Below are positions 43,623 through 52,559 of a stretch of DNA of 64,000 nucleotides, piece by piece. The stretch's first letter is position 1. Every line of letters starts with the position of its first letter. Position numbers and translations under genes: made by a program. Below the pieces are notes generated by a model. It was not told the origin of the DNA, ran no database searches, and saw nothing but the letters and a program-made list of their open reading frames with translations. Source of the stretch: RUG023 sp900315435 (GTDB lineage: Bacteria; Spirochaetota; Spirochaetia; Sphaerochaetales; Sphaerochaetaceae); contig CADAJJ010000004.1 of the NCBI GenBank assembly GCA_902788205.1, positions 1 through 64,000 of the forward strand, read 5' to 3'.

Positions 43623-43898
43623 CTAGGCTACGACCCAGCCGTCGGAAAGCAGTGACTCGATATCCTGATACTGGACGCGGAACTGCTTGCGGAAGTTTCG
43701 GATGAAATCCATGGAAAGAGGACCGGAAGCGATACCTGAGAGACGGATGACCCCGAAATCGGTGGCATCGCAGGATTGATCGACGCGCATGAACCTGCCA
43801 ATCTCCCCCTGATAGCCAATCTCGTTGGCCGGCATGACGCCCCTTTCCAAATAGCTACGTGTCTGCATCCTTCGTTTCGCGCTCCATGAGATGTACAT
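43623..43898 (-). CDS. Small hypothetical protein
   Basis: 91 aa. The start at 43898 has an excellent GAGGAGG site 6 nt upstream, which is the main support for the gene. Basic N-terminus (YISWSAKRRMQTRSY), no signal peptide or membrane segment, ends LLSDGWVVA. It converges tail-to-tail with the cysE-like gene 3 bp away. Function unknown. Confidence 0.55.
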   Translation of the reverse strand: MYISWSAKRRMQTRSYLERGVMPANEIGYQGEIGRFMRVDQSCDATDFGVIRLSGIASGPLSMDFIRNFRKQFRVQYQDIESLLSDGWVVA

Positions 43899-43932
43899 CG
43901 TCTTCCTCCTCGTACAGGAAGACGATACACCT

Positions 43933-43959
43933 CAATCCTGCCAGATCATGGCAGGATTG
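43933..43959. repeat. Inverted repeat between kinase and small-protein genes
   Basis: CAATCCTGCC/GGCAGGATTG, perfect 10-bp arms with a 7-nt loop. An A7 run follows on the plus strand. It lacks a U-tract on the transcribed strand, so it is not a standard terminator; it may affect mRNA 3' processing or the promoter of the small gene. Confidence 0.55.
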
Positions 43960-43982
43960 TGCAAAAAAAGACGGGCATGGAT

Positions 43983-45569
43983 TCAATCGACAAAGCGCGC
44001 AGCCTGCCGCTCCAAGGGAAGGGCCCTCCGGTAGCGTTCATAGAAACGCTCGAATCCGAGGATTTCCTCCCTAGTGGGAACAACGGTCGTCACCTTGCCC
44101 GTGGAAAAGACCTGCTTGTCCAGGAACTCCTGCAAGCCAAGGGGACTGTCAAGGTAAGCGGCAAGCAGGGCGATACCCCAAGCTCCCCCTTCCCCGGCGG
44201 TCTCCATGACGGAAACCGGACTCTTCATCGCAGCCGCCATCAACCGCTGTCCCACCCCGGAGGTCTTGAAGAATCCCCCGTGTCCGGTCAGACGGTCCAG
44301 CGCCACGGATTCCTGGGAAAAGAGGATGTCCATACCTGAACGTAAGGCACACAGGGCGGTGGAAAGCTCGGCCCGCAGGAAGTTGGCGAGGGTGAAGCCT
44401 CCCTGGCTCGGACGTACCAGAAGCGGTCGGCCCTCCTCCACGTCGGTCATCGACTCACCGGAGATATAGTTGAAGGGGACGATTCCTCCGCAGTCGGGAT
44501 CGCCCTTCAGGGCGAGCGGGAGCAGCTTGGCATAGAGCGCTTCCTTCTCCACACCATGCCCCATCGCCTCCACGACCTCGCCGAAAAGCCGGATCCACTG
44601 GTCGTATTCCCCGGTGCAGTTGTTGGCGTGGCTCATGGCGCATGGCTTCCCCTCCGGAGTCATGACCAAGTCGATCTTGTCCTCATATACCTTGGAAAGC
44701 GGTTTCTCCAACACCACCATGGCAAAGGCGCTGGTACCAGCCGAGACATTGCCGGTCCTTGGAGCGCAACTGTTGGTGGCCACCATGCCGGTAGCGGCGT
44801 CTCCCTCAGGTGGGCAGAGCGGACACCCCGGGGCGAGCTCCCCGCTCGGATCCAGGAGAAGCGCCCCTTCCTTGCGCAAGGCACCGGCATCCTCTCCAGC
44901 TCTGAGCACTTTCGGCAACAACTGCCCGATGCGCCAGCCATAGCCGGCCTGCTCGACCAGCTTGTCGAATTGCCCGACCATGCGCCTGTCGTAGTCGCCT
45001 TGTTCCGAATCAATCGGAAACATGCCCGAGGCGTCATCGATGCCAACAACGTCACACCCGGTCAACAAGAAGTGCACATAGCTGGCCAAGGTATGCAGAT
45101 GGGCGATGTGTCCCACGTGCTCCTGCCCCTCCAGCATCGACTGGTAGAGGTGGGCGACCGACCAGCGCTGGGGAATCGGATACCCGAAAAGCTCGGTCAG
45201 CTGGTGTGCGGCATCCCGGGTGATTGTGTTCCTCCAAGTACGAAATGGCACCAAGAGCCTATCCTGCGCGTCAAAGGCAAGATAGCCGTGCATCATCGCG
45301 CTGATTCCCATCGCCTTCAATGCGTGGATCCTGACTCCATAGCGTCGCTCCACATCCCTCTGCAGGCTCCGGTAACAGTCCGCGAGACCAGAGCGGACGG
45401 CTTGCAGGCTGTAGCTCCAGATTCCATCGACCAGCTGGTTCTCCCACTCGTGGCTACCTTGGGCGATCGGACGGCAGGAATCGTCAATCAGCACCGCCTT
45501 GATACGGGTGGAGCCGAACTCGATACCGAGCACGGCCCCGCCCTGGGCAATCAGTGTGCGTGCGTCCAT
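43983..45569 (-). CDS. FGGY-family carbohydrate kinase
   Basis: 528 aa, ATG at 45569, 2 nt after the mutarotase stop. FGGY/ASKHA fold: phosphate-1 loop LGIEFGSTRIKAVL near residue 16, GISAMMHGYLAF near 90, and the phosphate-2 loop NVSAGTSAFAMV near 277. Phosphorylates a ketose or sugar alcohol (xylulose, ribulose, fuculose or similar); the sugar cannot be told from sequence. Last gene of the TRAP1 operon (dctPQM-gntR-rbsD-kinase). Confidence 0.87.
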   Translation of the reverse strand: MDARTLIAQGGAVLGIEFGSTRIKAVLIDDSCRPIAQGSHEWENQLVDGIWSYSLQAVRSGLADCYRSLQRDVERRYGVRIHALKAMGISAMMHGYLAFDAQDRLLVPFRTWRNTITRDAAHQLTELFGYPIPQRWSVAHLYQSMLEGQEHVGHIAHLHTLASYVHFLLTGCDVVGIDDASGMFPIDSEQGDYDRRMVGQFDKLVEQAGYGWRIGQLLPKVLRAGEDAGALRKEGALLLDPSGELAPGCPLCPPEGDAATGMVATNSCAPRTGNVSAGTSAFAMVVLEKPLSKVYEDKIDLVMTPEGKPCAMSHANNCTGEYDQWIRLFGEVVEAMGHGVEKEALYAKLLPLALKGDPDCGGIVPFNYISGESMTDVEEGRPLLVRPSQGGFTLANFLRAELSTALCALRSGMDILFSQESVALDRLTGHGGFFKTSGVGQRLMAAAMKSPVSVMETAGEGGAWGIALLAAYLDSPLGLQEFLDKQVFSTGKVTTVVPTREEILGFERFYERYRRALPLERQAARFVD

Positions 45570-45571
45570 GT

Positions 45572-45994
45572 TCAGCAAACACCTTTCTTGAGCAGGATGT
45601 TGGCGTAGAGGGCCTTCTCACTGGTGGCAATCACCGCGTAGGCTTTCCGTGCCCGGTCGTAGAACTCGAAACGGTCGATGGTCTGGTAGCCTTTGTAGTG
45701 GGGATCACCCTCTTTCAACAGCTTGTCGTAGGTGTCCCAGATCGGGGTTTCGACATCATCGCCCTTGCTGACCGCCATCAAGATGGTATTCTGCTGGGCG
45801 TGGTCAAGAGGCAGCAGGGTCAGAACCGCCTTCAGGACTTCGGGAACCCCGTGTCCATCCAGCCTGATGACCCGGTCATTGACACTGCAGGAAGGAAAAT
45901 TTCCATCCGCAATCACCATCTCGTCACCGTGCCCCATTTCATCGAGCACCTTGAGGAGCTCGGGGCTGAGAATCGGGGGAATATGCTTCAACAT
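45572..45994 (-). CDS. RbsD/FucU-family sugar mutarotase
   Basis: 140 aa. RbsD/FucU proteins speed alpha/beta conversion of free sugars before phosphorylation. Conserved catalytic pieces: LDEMGHGDEMVIADGNFP near residue 17 (His and Asp), and the C-terminal FYDRARKAYAVIATSE near 108 with Tyr and the SE pair as in FucU. Ribosome-binding site AAGGAG. It is co-transcribed with the FGGY kinase, so the kinase substrate probably enters as a reducing sugar. Confidence 0.9.
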   Translation of the reverse strand: MLKHIPPILSPELLKVLDEMGHGDEMVIADGNFPSCSVNDRVIRLDGHGVPEVLKAVLTLLPLDHAQQNTILMAVSKGDDVETPIWDTYDKLLKEGDPHYKGYQTIDRFEFYDRARKAYAVIATSEKALYANILLKKGVC

Positions 45995-46006
45995 GGCAAC
46001 AACTCC

Positions 46007-46729
46007 TTATCGTGTCCGTTTCTTTGACTTCTCGTTGAACTGGGCGACATTCTGCTCGGAGACCCGCAGGTGCTCGCTCATCGCTTCCATCGTCGCCCCT
46101 TCGTCGTGGGCGGCAATCGCGTCATACACTTTCTGGTGGCGCGCGATCGCGTCATCGATACCGCCGGGAATCAGGACACCCTTGCCCATATAGTCGGCAA
46201 GCAACGATACCAGCACCTGGTTGAACATCTCCACCAGCGGGTTTCCCGAGGCATGGGCGATCAACAGGTGGAACTGGCTGTCCAGCTGCACCCGCTCCTT
46301 CAGGCCGAGGGTCTTGTTCCTGAACTGCTCCAGGTTCTCCCGGAGGGCGGCGAGGTCCTCGTCCGTGGCATGCTCCGCCGCCAGGCGAGCCGCGTTCATC
46401 TCGATGATGCCGCGCATCTGGGTCAGATCCTGGTCGGTGATATCGTGCATCTGGCTGAAGCGGTTGATTGCCGCCTCGACCGTCCCGGCCTGAGGTCTGG
46501 TGACAAAGGCGCCCAGACCATTCCTCAACGTGAGCAGACCCCGCTCCTGCAGCATCTTCAGCGCCTCGCGGATTACCGGTCTGCTGACCCCGTAACGCGT
46601 AGCGAGCCGTTGCTCGCTCGGCAGCTTCGTATCCACTTTTCCCCCTGGGGAACTGAGAATCCACTCCTCCAGCTGGTCGGCAATCTGCTGGCTGAGGTTG
46701 GCGCGATTAATGGTAAAGGACTCTTCCAT
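46007..46729 (-). CDS. GntR-family regulator, FadR/FCD subfamily
   Basis: 240 aa. Winged helix at residues 10-75 (LPSEQRLATRYGVSRPVIREAL) and an all-helical FCD effector domain (residues 95-225) with the metal/ligand His residues in DSQFHLLIAHASGN and HQKVYDAI. Members with FCD domains sense sugar acids or organic acids. Fourth gene of the TRAP1 operon whose promoter carries Operator C, so it should regulate itself and, through the same motif, rbsK-sis, dapA and TRAP2. Confidence 0.9.
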   Translation of the reverse strand: MEESFTINRANLSQQIADQLEEWILSSPGGKVDTKLPSEQRLATRYGVSRPVIREALKMLQERGLLTLRNGLGAFVTRPQAGTVEAAINRFSQMHDITDQDLTQMRGIIEMNAARLAAEHATDEDLAALRENLEQFRNKTLGLKERVQLDSQFHLLIAHASGNPLVEMFNQVLVSLLADYMGKGVLIPGGIDDAIARHQKVYDAIAAHDEGATMEAMSEHLRVSEQNVAQFNEKSKKRTR

Positions 46730-46801
46730 CTTTGTTCACCTTATTTGGTATCTCATGGGGAACTCTATCACATTTCCTCCACGACAACACGAAGTTTTTC
46801 T

Positions 46802-48106
46802 TCATGCGCCTGCCGCCATCGCCATGTGGTTGGGAAGCGCCATGATGATCGGGGAGTAGTAGGTCATCAGGAACAGTTCGCCGATCATGATCAGCACCAT
46901 CGGCAGTATCTCGCGGATCACACCGCTGATCTTCGCCTTGGAAAGACCGGTGACGATAAAGAGCAGCATGCCGAACGGCGGGGTCGACAGACCGATCATC
47001 ATGTTGAAGCAGATGATGACGCCGAACTGGACCAGGTCGATGTTGAAAGCCTTGACCAGAGGCAGCACCATGGGCACGAAGACCAGCTGGATCGTGCTGA
47101 CATCGAGCACACAGCCAAGCAGGAGGAAGATGATGTTGACGATCAGCAGGAACACGTACTTGTTGGAGGTGAATCCCAACACCAGCTTGGCGACCGCCGC
47201 GGGAACCTGCTCGCGGGCGATGATGAAGGAAAAGAGCATCGAGGTGCCGGTCAGGAGCGCCAAAGTCGCAGTGTTCGCGGCACTCTTGCGCACGATCTTC
47301 ACGAACTTCTTCCACCCAAGGGAATGATAGATGAACATCGCGATCAGCAGGCAGTAGGCGCTCGCGAGAGCCCCCGCCTCGGTCGGAGTGCAGACACCGG
47401 TGTAAATGCCGCCAAGCAGGATGATGACGGTCAAAAGGGCCGGTGCCGCCTTGATGGTCGCCACTCCAAACTGCCGGAGGGTCATCTTCACACCGGAAGG
47501 ATAATTGCGCTTGTAGGAGACGATTCCGACATAGATAGCCAGGAAAAGCGCCAGAAGGACGCCGGGAACGACCCCGCCCATGAAGAGCTTTCCGACGGAA
47601 GCGCCACTCAACATGGCGTAGATGATCATGGGAATCGAGGGGGGAAAAATCGGGCCGACCGTGGCGCTGGCGGCAGTGATGGCGGCGCTGAACTCTGCGT
47701 CATACCCCTCTTTCTTCATCTGCTCGATCTCCATGACACCGATACCCGAGGCGTCGGCGATCGCAGAGCCGGTCATGCCGCTGAAAATCAGGCTGATGGC
47801 GACATTGACCTGGGCGGTACCGCCCTTCATGCGGCCAAGCAGGCCGTTGCAGAAGGCGAAGATCTTGTCGGTTACCTCGCTCTCGTTCAGCACGTTGGCC
47901 ATGAAGATGAACAGAGGTGCGGCCAGCATCGTGTAGTTTGCGTACATGTTGCCGGTGATGACGGTGAAGACCTGTCCCAACATCTGCGGACCCTTGACCA
48001 GGAAATAGATGATCGAGGCCGCCAGCATGGACAGGGAAATCGGCATGCGGATGATAAAGCAGAGCGCAAGCGAAACGAACAATGCGATGACAGGGAAACT
48101 CATCAT
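46802..48106 (-). CDS. dctM: TRAP transporter large permease (DctM), system 1
   Basis: 434 aa, 11-12 membrane segments. Conserved GGTAQVNVAISLIFSGMTGSA region near residue 100 and PPSIPMIIYAMLSG near 155. Two adjacent ATGs (48106, 48103) overlap the DctQ stop; both are reachable from GGAGG. Carries organic or sugar acids with Na+ together with DctQ and DctP encoded upstream. Confidence 0.93.
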   Translation of the reverse strand: MMSFPVIALFVSLALCFIIRMPISLSMLAASIIYFLVKGPQMLGQVFTVITGNMYANYTMLAAPLFIFMANVLNESEVTDKIFAFCNGLLGRMKGGTAQVNVAISLIFSGMTGSAIADASGIGVMEIEQMKKEGYDAEFSAAITAASATVGPIFPPSIPMIIYAMLSGASVGKLFMGGVVPGVLLALFLAIYVGIVSYKRNYPSGVKMTLRQFGVATIKAAPALLTVIILLGGIYTGVCTPTEAGALASAYCLLIAMFIYHSLGWKKFVKIVRKSAANTATLALLTGTSMLFSFIIAREQVPAAVAKLVLGFTSNKYVFLLIVNIIFLLLGCVLDVSTIQLVFVPMVLPLVKAFNIDLVQFGVIICFNMMIGLSTPPFGMLLFIVTGLSKAKISGVIREILPMVLIMIGELFLMTYYSPIIMALPNHMAMAAGA

Positions 48107-48591
48107 GCAGCCTCCAGATAGGTGTGTTTGGCTTTCAGGATATTCATGACGGTGCGGTACATCATGTCGACGTACATCAGCATGAACGGGCAGAAGACCA
48201 CCTTGTAGGGCATCTTCAGGACTCCGGTAACCATGGTCCGGGTCATCAGCGCGCGCAGGCATGGGATCGTGGAGACGAAAAGAAGGAACAGCAACAGGAT
48301 GTTATAGAACAGGTAGAAGGCGAACTTGCCCTTCGGCTGCAACACGTCAAAGACCAAGCCGAACACGACATGTTCGTCCCGTTTCATGGCCAACCCCACC
48401 CCGAAGAACATGGTCCAGATGTAGCCGAGCACAGAAATCTCGTAGCTCCAAGTCACCGGCCTCTTGAAAAAATACCGGCTGACGATGGCCAGCATGAACG
48501 TGCAGAAAATAACCAGAAAAGAAAGATCGGTGATGACCTCGAGCACGACATCGACGCCATCTGCAATCCGTTTCCACAGCGCTTTTCTCAT
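48103..48591 (-). CDS. dctQ: TRAP transporter small permease (DctQ), system 1
   Basis: 162 aa, four membrane segments, the YFFKRPVTWSYEISVLGYIW segment near residue 40 being typical of DctQ. Ribosome-binding site GGGGGA. Stop overlaps the DctM start. A terminator-like hairpin separates it from the DctP gene. Confidence 0.9.
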   Translation of the reverse strand: MRKALWKRIADGVDVVLEVITDLSFLVIFCTFMLAIVSRYFFKRPVTWSYEISVLGYIWTMFFGVGLAMKRDEHVVFGLVFDVLQPKGKFAFYLFYNILLLFLLFVSTIPCLRALMTRTMVTGVLKMPYKVVFCPFMLMYVDMMYRTVMNILKAKHTYLEAA

Positions 48592-48610
48592 GCGAAATCC
48601 CCCTTATGAG

Positions 48611-48642
48611 AAAAAAAGGAGATGCGGTCGTAGTCCCGCATC
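48611..48642 (-). terminator. Intra-operon terminator/attenuator between DctP and DctQ, system 1
   Basis: On the minus strand GATGCGG (48642-48636) pairs with CCGCATC (48627-48621), and a T7 run follows (48617-48611). It lies 19 bp past the DctP stop and just before the DctQ start. Confidence 0.75.
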
Positions 48643-48661
48643 CCCCCAAAAGGACAACAGC

Positions 48662-49687
48662 TTATTTCGCCGCCGCCTGGATCTTCTTGTACAGGTCCAT
48701 ATCCCACTCGCCAGTCTGTTCCGGGTGGGCGGTATAGTAGGCGGTGACGTTCTTCTTGAAATCCGCGAGATCAGGATGCGTGACGGTCACGCCATTCTGC
48801 TCGAGGATCTGGACGTCCTTCGCCTCCTCGGCGATACGTGCGTCGTCATTGATCTTCTTCGCGTACTCGATGGCACCGCGGACCGCATCTTTCTGCTTGT
48901 CGGAAAGGCTGTTCCACTTGTCCTTGTTGATGCAGGGCAGAATGCTGTCGACGACATGGTTGGTAATGGCGACATACTTGGCTACCTCGTAGAACTTGGC
49001 GGAAACGTCGGTCGGAAGCGGGTTGTCCTGACCGTCGATGGCTCCTGTCTGCAACGAGGTATACAGCTCGCTGAAGGACAGCGGAGTCGGGTTGGCTCCC
49101 AAAGCCTCGCCCAAATGCAGCCACGCGGCGGAGTTCGGCATGCGCAGCAACAATCCCTTCATGTCGGAATACTTGTTGATCGCGCGGTTGCGGGTGTTGA
49201 CGACACGGGCTCCGAGATAGAAGGCGCCAAGAGGAACGACATTCACCTTCTCCTCGATGCGGGGGAAGATATCCTTCTTGCCGATGTCGCCATTGAGGAC
49301 ACTGGTCATGTGCTCATAGCTGGACCAGAAATATCCGCTATTGATCATTGCGCACCACTCCAGTCCCTTCTGGGTGGAGAGCGTCGGGAACGAAAGATAT
49401 GCCAGGTCGGCCTCGCCATTGACGATGGCGTCAAACTCGTTCTCCGAAGAGAAGAGCGTGCCGTCGGCATAGGTCTTGCAGATAACCGATCCACCGGACA
49501 ACTCCTTCACCTTGTCGGCAAATGCGGTCATGGCGGTGGTATGCGAATCGCCAGTGACAGACACGGAGGTAAAAATCAATTCAACCGGCTTCTCCGAGGA
49601 ACCGGAACCCTTTTCAGAACCGCCTTGCGCGAACGCCATCGGAATGGCAAGCGAGAGCGCAAGCATGGCAATAGTGGTTTTCTTCAT
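48662..49687 (-). CDS. dctP: TRAP transporter substrate-binding protein (DctP), system 1
   Basis: 341 aa, start at 49687 after AAGGAG. Signal peptide ends near residue 20 (MAFAQGGSEK). DctP-family fold with the conserved substrate-binding Arg in GLLLRMPNSAAW near residue 155, TPLSFSELYTSLQTGAIDGQDNPL near 180. The Arg normally binds a carboxylate, so the ligand is probably a sugar acid or other organic acid. First gene of a six-gene operon under Operator C. Confidence 0.92.
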   Translation of the reverse strand: MKKTTIAMLALSLAIPMAFAQGGSEKGSGSSEKPVELIFTSVSVTGDSHTTAMTAFADKVKELSGGSVICKTYADGTLFSSENEFDAIVNGEADLAYLSFPTLSTQKGLEWCAMINSGYFWSSYEHMTSVLNGDIGKKDIFPRIEEKVNVVPLGAFYLGARVVNTRNRAINKYSDMKGLLLRMPNSAAWLHLGEALGANPTPLSFSELYTSLQTGAIDGQDNPLPTDVSAKFYEVAKYVAITNHVVDSILPCINKDKWNSLSDKQKDAVRGAIEYAKKINDDARIAEEAKDVQILEQNGVTVTHPDLADFKKNVTAYYTAHPEQTGEWDMDLYKKIQAAAK

Positions 49688-49725
49688 GACAAACTCCTTT
49701 TTGATTGACGACAAGAACCTTTCAA

Positions 49726-49740
49726 CCTGTCTTATAGGTA
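49726..49740. promoter_or_regulatory. Operator C, ACCTGT-CTT-ATAGGT
   Basis: Near-perfect palindrome 38 bp upstream of dctP1. On the other strand its core reads CTATAAGACAG, the same family as Operators A, B and D. A TTGACA box lies nearby on the minus strand. Confidence 0.6.
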
Positions 49741-50067
49741 AAGTGTCTTACCATTATCTCAAATCTGTCAACAATTTTGTGAAAAAGAAATTTTAATCGC
49801 AATATCTTATTACCATACAATGCAATTCATACAAGAAAACGTATTTGTGAAAGAACAACTCTCTTGTATCCAAAGCACATCTTCCGAAATCGCAAGGAAG
49901 CGAAGATTGAGGCGAGACAAACGATTGCAAAACCCATGAATAGGAAAAACGATTGGGAAACCCGCCCATGCCTGCATCAAACGGGGTACACACCAACGGG
50001 CCCCGAAACGTCCGAAAACGTTCGCGAGTGTAGCAAGAGCATGAATGTCCACAAGAGGCAAAAGTGT

Positions 50068-50092
50068 TAATTATTTGCAAGTAAAATAATTA
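50068..50092. repeat. AT-rich inverted repeat in the 430-bp gap 49741-50173
   Basis: TAATTATTT/AAATAATTA, perfect 9-bp arms with a 7-bp spacer. The rest of the gap shows no gene, RNA or mobile element that I can support. Short reading frames in it lack ribosome-binding sites and family resemblance. Confidence 0.5.
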
Positions 50093-50173
50093 CATCATAT
50101 TTTTGATTGCATGGGCAACCCTTTTACGTGTGTATGGCGCAATGTATTTTGTTTTATCATAAACCATTGCATG

Positions 50174-50221
50174 AAAAAGGGGCTGCCTTGCGACTGGTTG
50201 GAGTAACGAGACAGCCCTTTT
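50174..50221 (-). terminator. Terminator of the DapA-family gene
   Basis: AAAAGGGGCTG (50174-50185) pairs with CAGCCCTTTT (50212-50221); the flanking A and T runs would let it work in both directions. Confidence 0.65.
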
Positions 50222-50244
50222 GCCTGAGAACTGGTGCACAAACC

Positions 50245-51168
50245 TTACAGCTTCAACCCGAGCCTTTGTCGTTCCTCTCGCTCCAGGTTGATGAGACTCT
50301 CGATCTCGTGACGGGCGTTCTCGTTGAGGATCGAGGGATCTTTGGCACGGGTGACCAAGGTCATGGGCAACCCTGTCAGCTGGCAGTGGAACTTGGCGTT
50401 GACCGGGTAAGCTCTCGCCTCGGTGACTGCCGCCATGGTCAGCCAGTCCTGTACCTGCTGGGCCAAAACCGGCTGGTCGCGGAAGTGGTCGAACATCCAT
50501 TTGTAGATATCGATGTGGAAGTTGCCCATGACTCCGTTGTAGCCGACATAGCCGTCCTTCCAAGACTCCAGCAAGGTCGAGGTATTGGCGTTGAACAAGG
50601 CCAGGTTGGTTCCCTTGACAAGTTCCACCCTCCGCTTCTGGATCTCACGGGCGCAAGAGACATCCTTCAGGAAGACCAGCTTTCCCGTCTTGGCGCAGTC
50701 CTGCAGGAAATCGTCAGTCAAAAGCCGCAGATAGGGGTACGGACACTCATAGAGGCCGAAGGTGACATCAGGCAGCTGGCGGAACATATCCTCGGCGTTC
50801 CGGTTGAAGACATCCGCCCCCTCGTCCCTCTTGGCCATGCGGTTGGAAACCAGCACCACGGCATCGACGCCAGTCTTCGACATCGCTCCCAGCTCGTCGA
50901 CCTGCTCCTGGTGGTCGTCCGAGGTGTGGCCGCTTGCGATGACACGGATACGGCCGGCGTTCGCGTCCACCACAGCGCGGGCGACATCCAGCTTTTCCTG
51001 CCGGCTCAGGAAAAACATCTCGCTGGACTGGCAGACGGCAAAAATCCCGTCAGCGCCCCGGTCGACATACCAGTCGACCAATTCCTTGATTCCCTTGTAA
51101 TCCACCTTGTTGTCGCTGGTGAACGGCGTGATCATCGTAGGCCAGCAACCCTGATATGTCTGCTTCAT
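50245..51168 (-). CDS. DapA-family lyase/aldolase (dihydrodipicolinate synthase superfamily)
   Basis: 307 aa TIM barrel. Schiff-base Lys168 in LVFLKDVSC, catalytic Tyr140 in GLYECPYPY, and QSSE at residues 47-50 where DHDPS has GTTGE, showing that it is not a true lysine-pathway enzyme. The superfamily includes N-acetylneuraminate lyase and 2-keto-3-deoxy-sugar-acid aldolases. Transcribed alone from a promoter with Operator B, next to TRAP2; a pyruvate-yielding aldolase for the imported sugar acid is the likely role. Confidence 0.85.
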   Translation of the reverse strand: MKQTYQGCWPTMITPFTSDNKVDYKGIKELVDWYVDRGADGIFAVCQSSEMFFLSRQEKLDVARAVVDANAGRIRVIASGHTSDDHQEQVDELGAMSKTGVDAVVLVSNRMAKRDEGADVFNRNAEDMFRQLPDVTFGLYECPYPYLRLLTDDFLQDCAKTGKLVFLKDVSCAREIQKRRVELVKGTNLALFNANTSTLLESWKDGYVGYNGVMGNFHIDIYKWMFDHFRDQPVLAQQVQDWLTMAAVTEARAYPVNAKFHCQLTGLPMTLVTRAKDPSILNENARHEIESLINLEREERQRLGLKL

Positions 51169-51236
51169 TCCGATACTCCTTGGATATGATGGTGTAGGTA
51201 CGTTTCCATCATCCTTCTCTCTTTGCTACCTGTCAA

Positions 51237-51249
51237 CCTGTTAGACAGC
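51237..51249. promoter_or_regulatory. Operator B, CCTGTTAGACAGC
   Basis: Core CTGTTAGACAG is a perfect 4+4 palindrome around TAG, about 70 bp upstream of the DapA-family gene. An extra half-site (ACCTGTCAA) abuts it. Confidence 0.6.
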
Positions 51250-51281
51250 ATATGCAAAGAGGAAGGACAGAATTTCTTTCA

Positions 51282-52559
51282 TCAGACCGTTCCGTAGAAA
51301 AGGTTCGGCAAGAAGGTCGTGAAGAAAGGCACGAAGGTGACAAGCGCCAACGTGATGCCAAGCGGGATGAAAAAGGGAAGCGTGGCCTTCACCACCCGCT
51401 CGAACTTCACCTTTGCGATATTGGAGATGATGTAGAGCACCACTCCGACCGGGGGCGTGACGACGCCAATCATCAGGTTGAGGATCATGATCAGACACCC
51501 CTGCGTCACATCGACCCCATAGCTTGCCATCACAGGAATCAGGATCGGGGTCAGGATCAGGATGGCGGCGGTAGCCTCCATGAACATGCCCACGACCAAC
51601 AGGAAGATGTTGACAATCAGCAGGACCAGAATGCGGCTCGAAGTGAAACTCACCAGGAACTCGCTCATCTTCTGAGGCACCTGGCTGACCGTCAGCACCC
51701 AGCCAAACAGGCTCGCCGTCATGACCAAGGCCAGGACGACACCGTTGGTCTCGATCGTCGAGAGGATCACCTTCGGAAGATCCTTCAGCCTGATCTCGTG
51801 GTAGACGAACACCCCCAGAATCAGGGAATAGGCGGCAGCCACGACGGCAGCCTCGGTCGGCGTGAAGATGCCGCTGAAGATGCCGGCAACCAGGATGACC
51901 GGGCTCATCAGGGCGAGGAATGCCTCGCGGAAAGCCACGCCAACCTCGTTCAAAGTCGGCTTCGGGTTGCGGGGATAGTTCCGCTTCTTGGCGTAGTAGG
52001 CGACCATCAGCATCAGGCTGACCGCCATCGTCAGACCAGGCAGGATTCCACCGATGAACAGACGGCCCACCGAAGCCTCGGCGGCGACAGCGATGATGAC
52101 CATCGGAAGCGACGGAGGGATGATCGGCCCGATGACGGAACTCGCGGCAGTGATGGCGCAGGAGAAATCATCGTCAAAACCTTTGTCCCGCATGGCCTGG
52201 ATCTCGACGTTGCCAAGCCCGCCGGCGTCGGCGACAGCCGTTCCTGACATGCCGGCGAACAGTACCGAAGCGACGACGTTGGCATGCCCGAGGCCACCGG
52301 GAAGATGGCCGACCAAGACATTGGCGAAGTTGAACATCCGCTTCGTGACACCCGAGGAATTCATCAGATTCCCCATGATGATGAAGAAGGGAGCGGCGAT
52401 CAACGTGAAAGAGTTGGCCGCCATGGCAATGCGCTGGATGGCGGTGATGGCCTTGAAGCCGTGAAGGAAAATGAACAGGAACGAGGTAAGGCCAAGGTTC
52501 ACGTAGAGCGGGAGACCCGTGAAAAGCAGGATGAAAAAGACCATAAACGCCAGTGTCAT
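51282..52559 (-). CDS. dctM: TRAP transporter large permease (DctM), system 2
   Basis: 425 aa with 11-12 membrane segments. Conserved GNLMNSSGVTKRMFNFANVLVG region near residue 65, FAGMSGTAVADAGGLG near 102, and PPSLPMVIIAVAAEAS near 150. The start overlaps the DctQ stop as ATGA. Similar in organisation to system 1 but clearly divergent, so the two TRAP systems probably take up related but different acids. Confidence 0.93.
   Translation of the reverse strand: MTLAFMVFFILLFTGLPLYVNLGLTSFLFIFLHGFKAITAIQRIAMAANSFTLIAAPFFIIMGNLMNSSGVTKRMFNFANVLVGHLPGGLGHANVVASVLFAGMSGTAVADAGGLGNVEIQAMRDKGFDDDFSCAITAASSVIGPIIPPSLPMVIIAVAAEASVGRLFIGGILPGLTMAVSLMLMVAYYAKKRNYPRNPKPTLNEVGVAFREAFLALMSPVILVAGIFSGIFTPTEAAVVAAAYSLILGVFVYHEIRLKDLPKVILSTIETNGVVLALVMTASLFGWVLTVSQVPQKMSEFLVSFTSSRILVLLIVNIFLLVVGMFMEATAAILILTPILIPVMASYGVDVTQGCLIMILNLMIGVVTPPVGVVLYIISNIAKVKFERVVKATLPFFIPLGITLALVTFVPFFTTFLPNLFYGTV

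Noticed and set aside
46802..48262. 486-aa form of DctM starting at 48262
   Set aside because: The extra 52 residues lie over DctQ in another frame and are Arg/His-rich; the ATGs at 48106/48103 have a ribosome-binding site and a normal DctM start.
49793..50080. 95-aa minus-strand frame upstream of TRAP1
   Set aside because: No ribosome-binding site, Cys/Phe-rich translation and a competing frame; the AT-rich region looks non-coding.
50245..51168. True dihydrodipicolinate synthase (dapA) of lysine synthesis
   Set aside because: The pyruvate-binding GTTGE motif is replaced by QSSE and the gene sits among sugar-acid genes under the shared operator.
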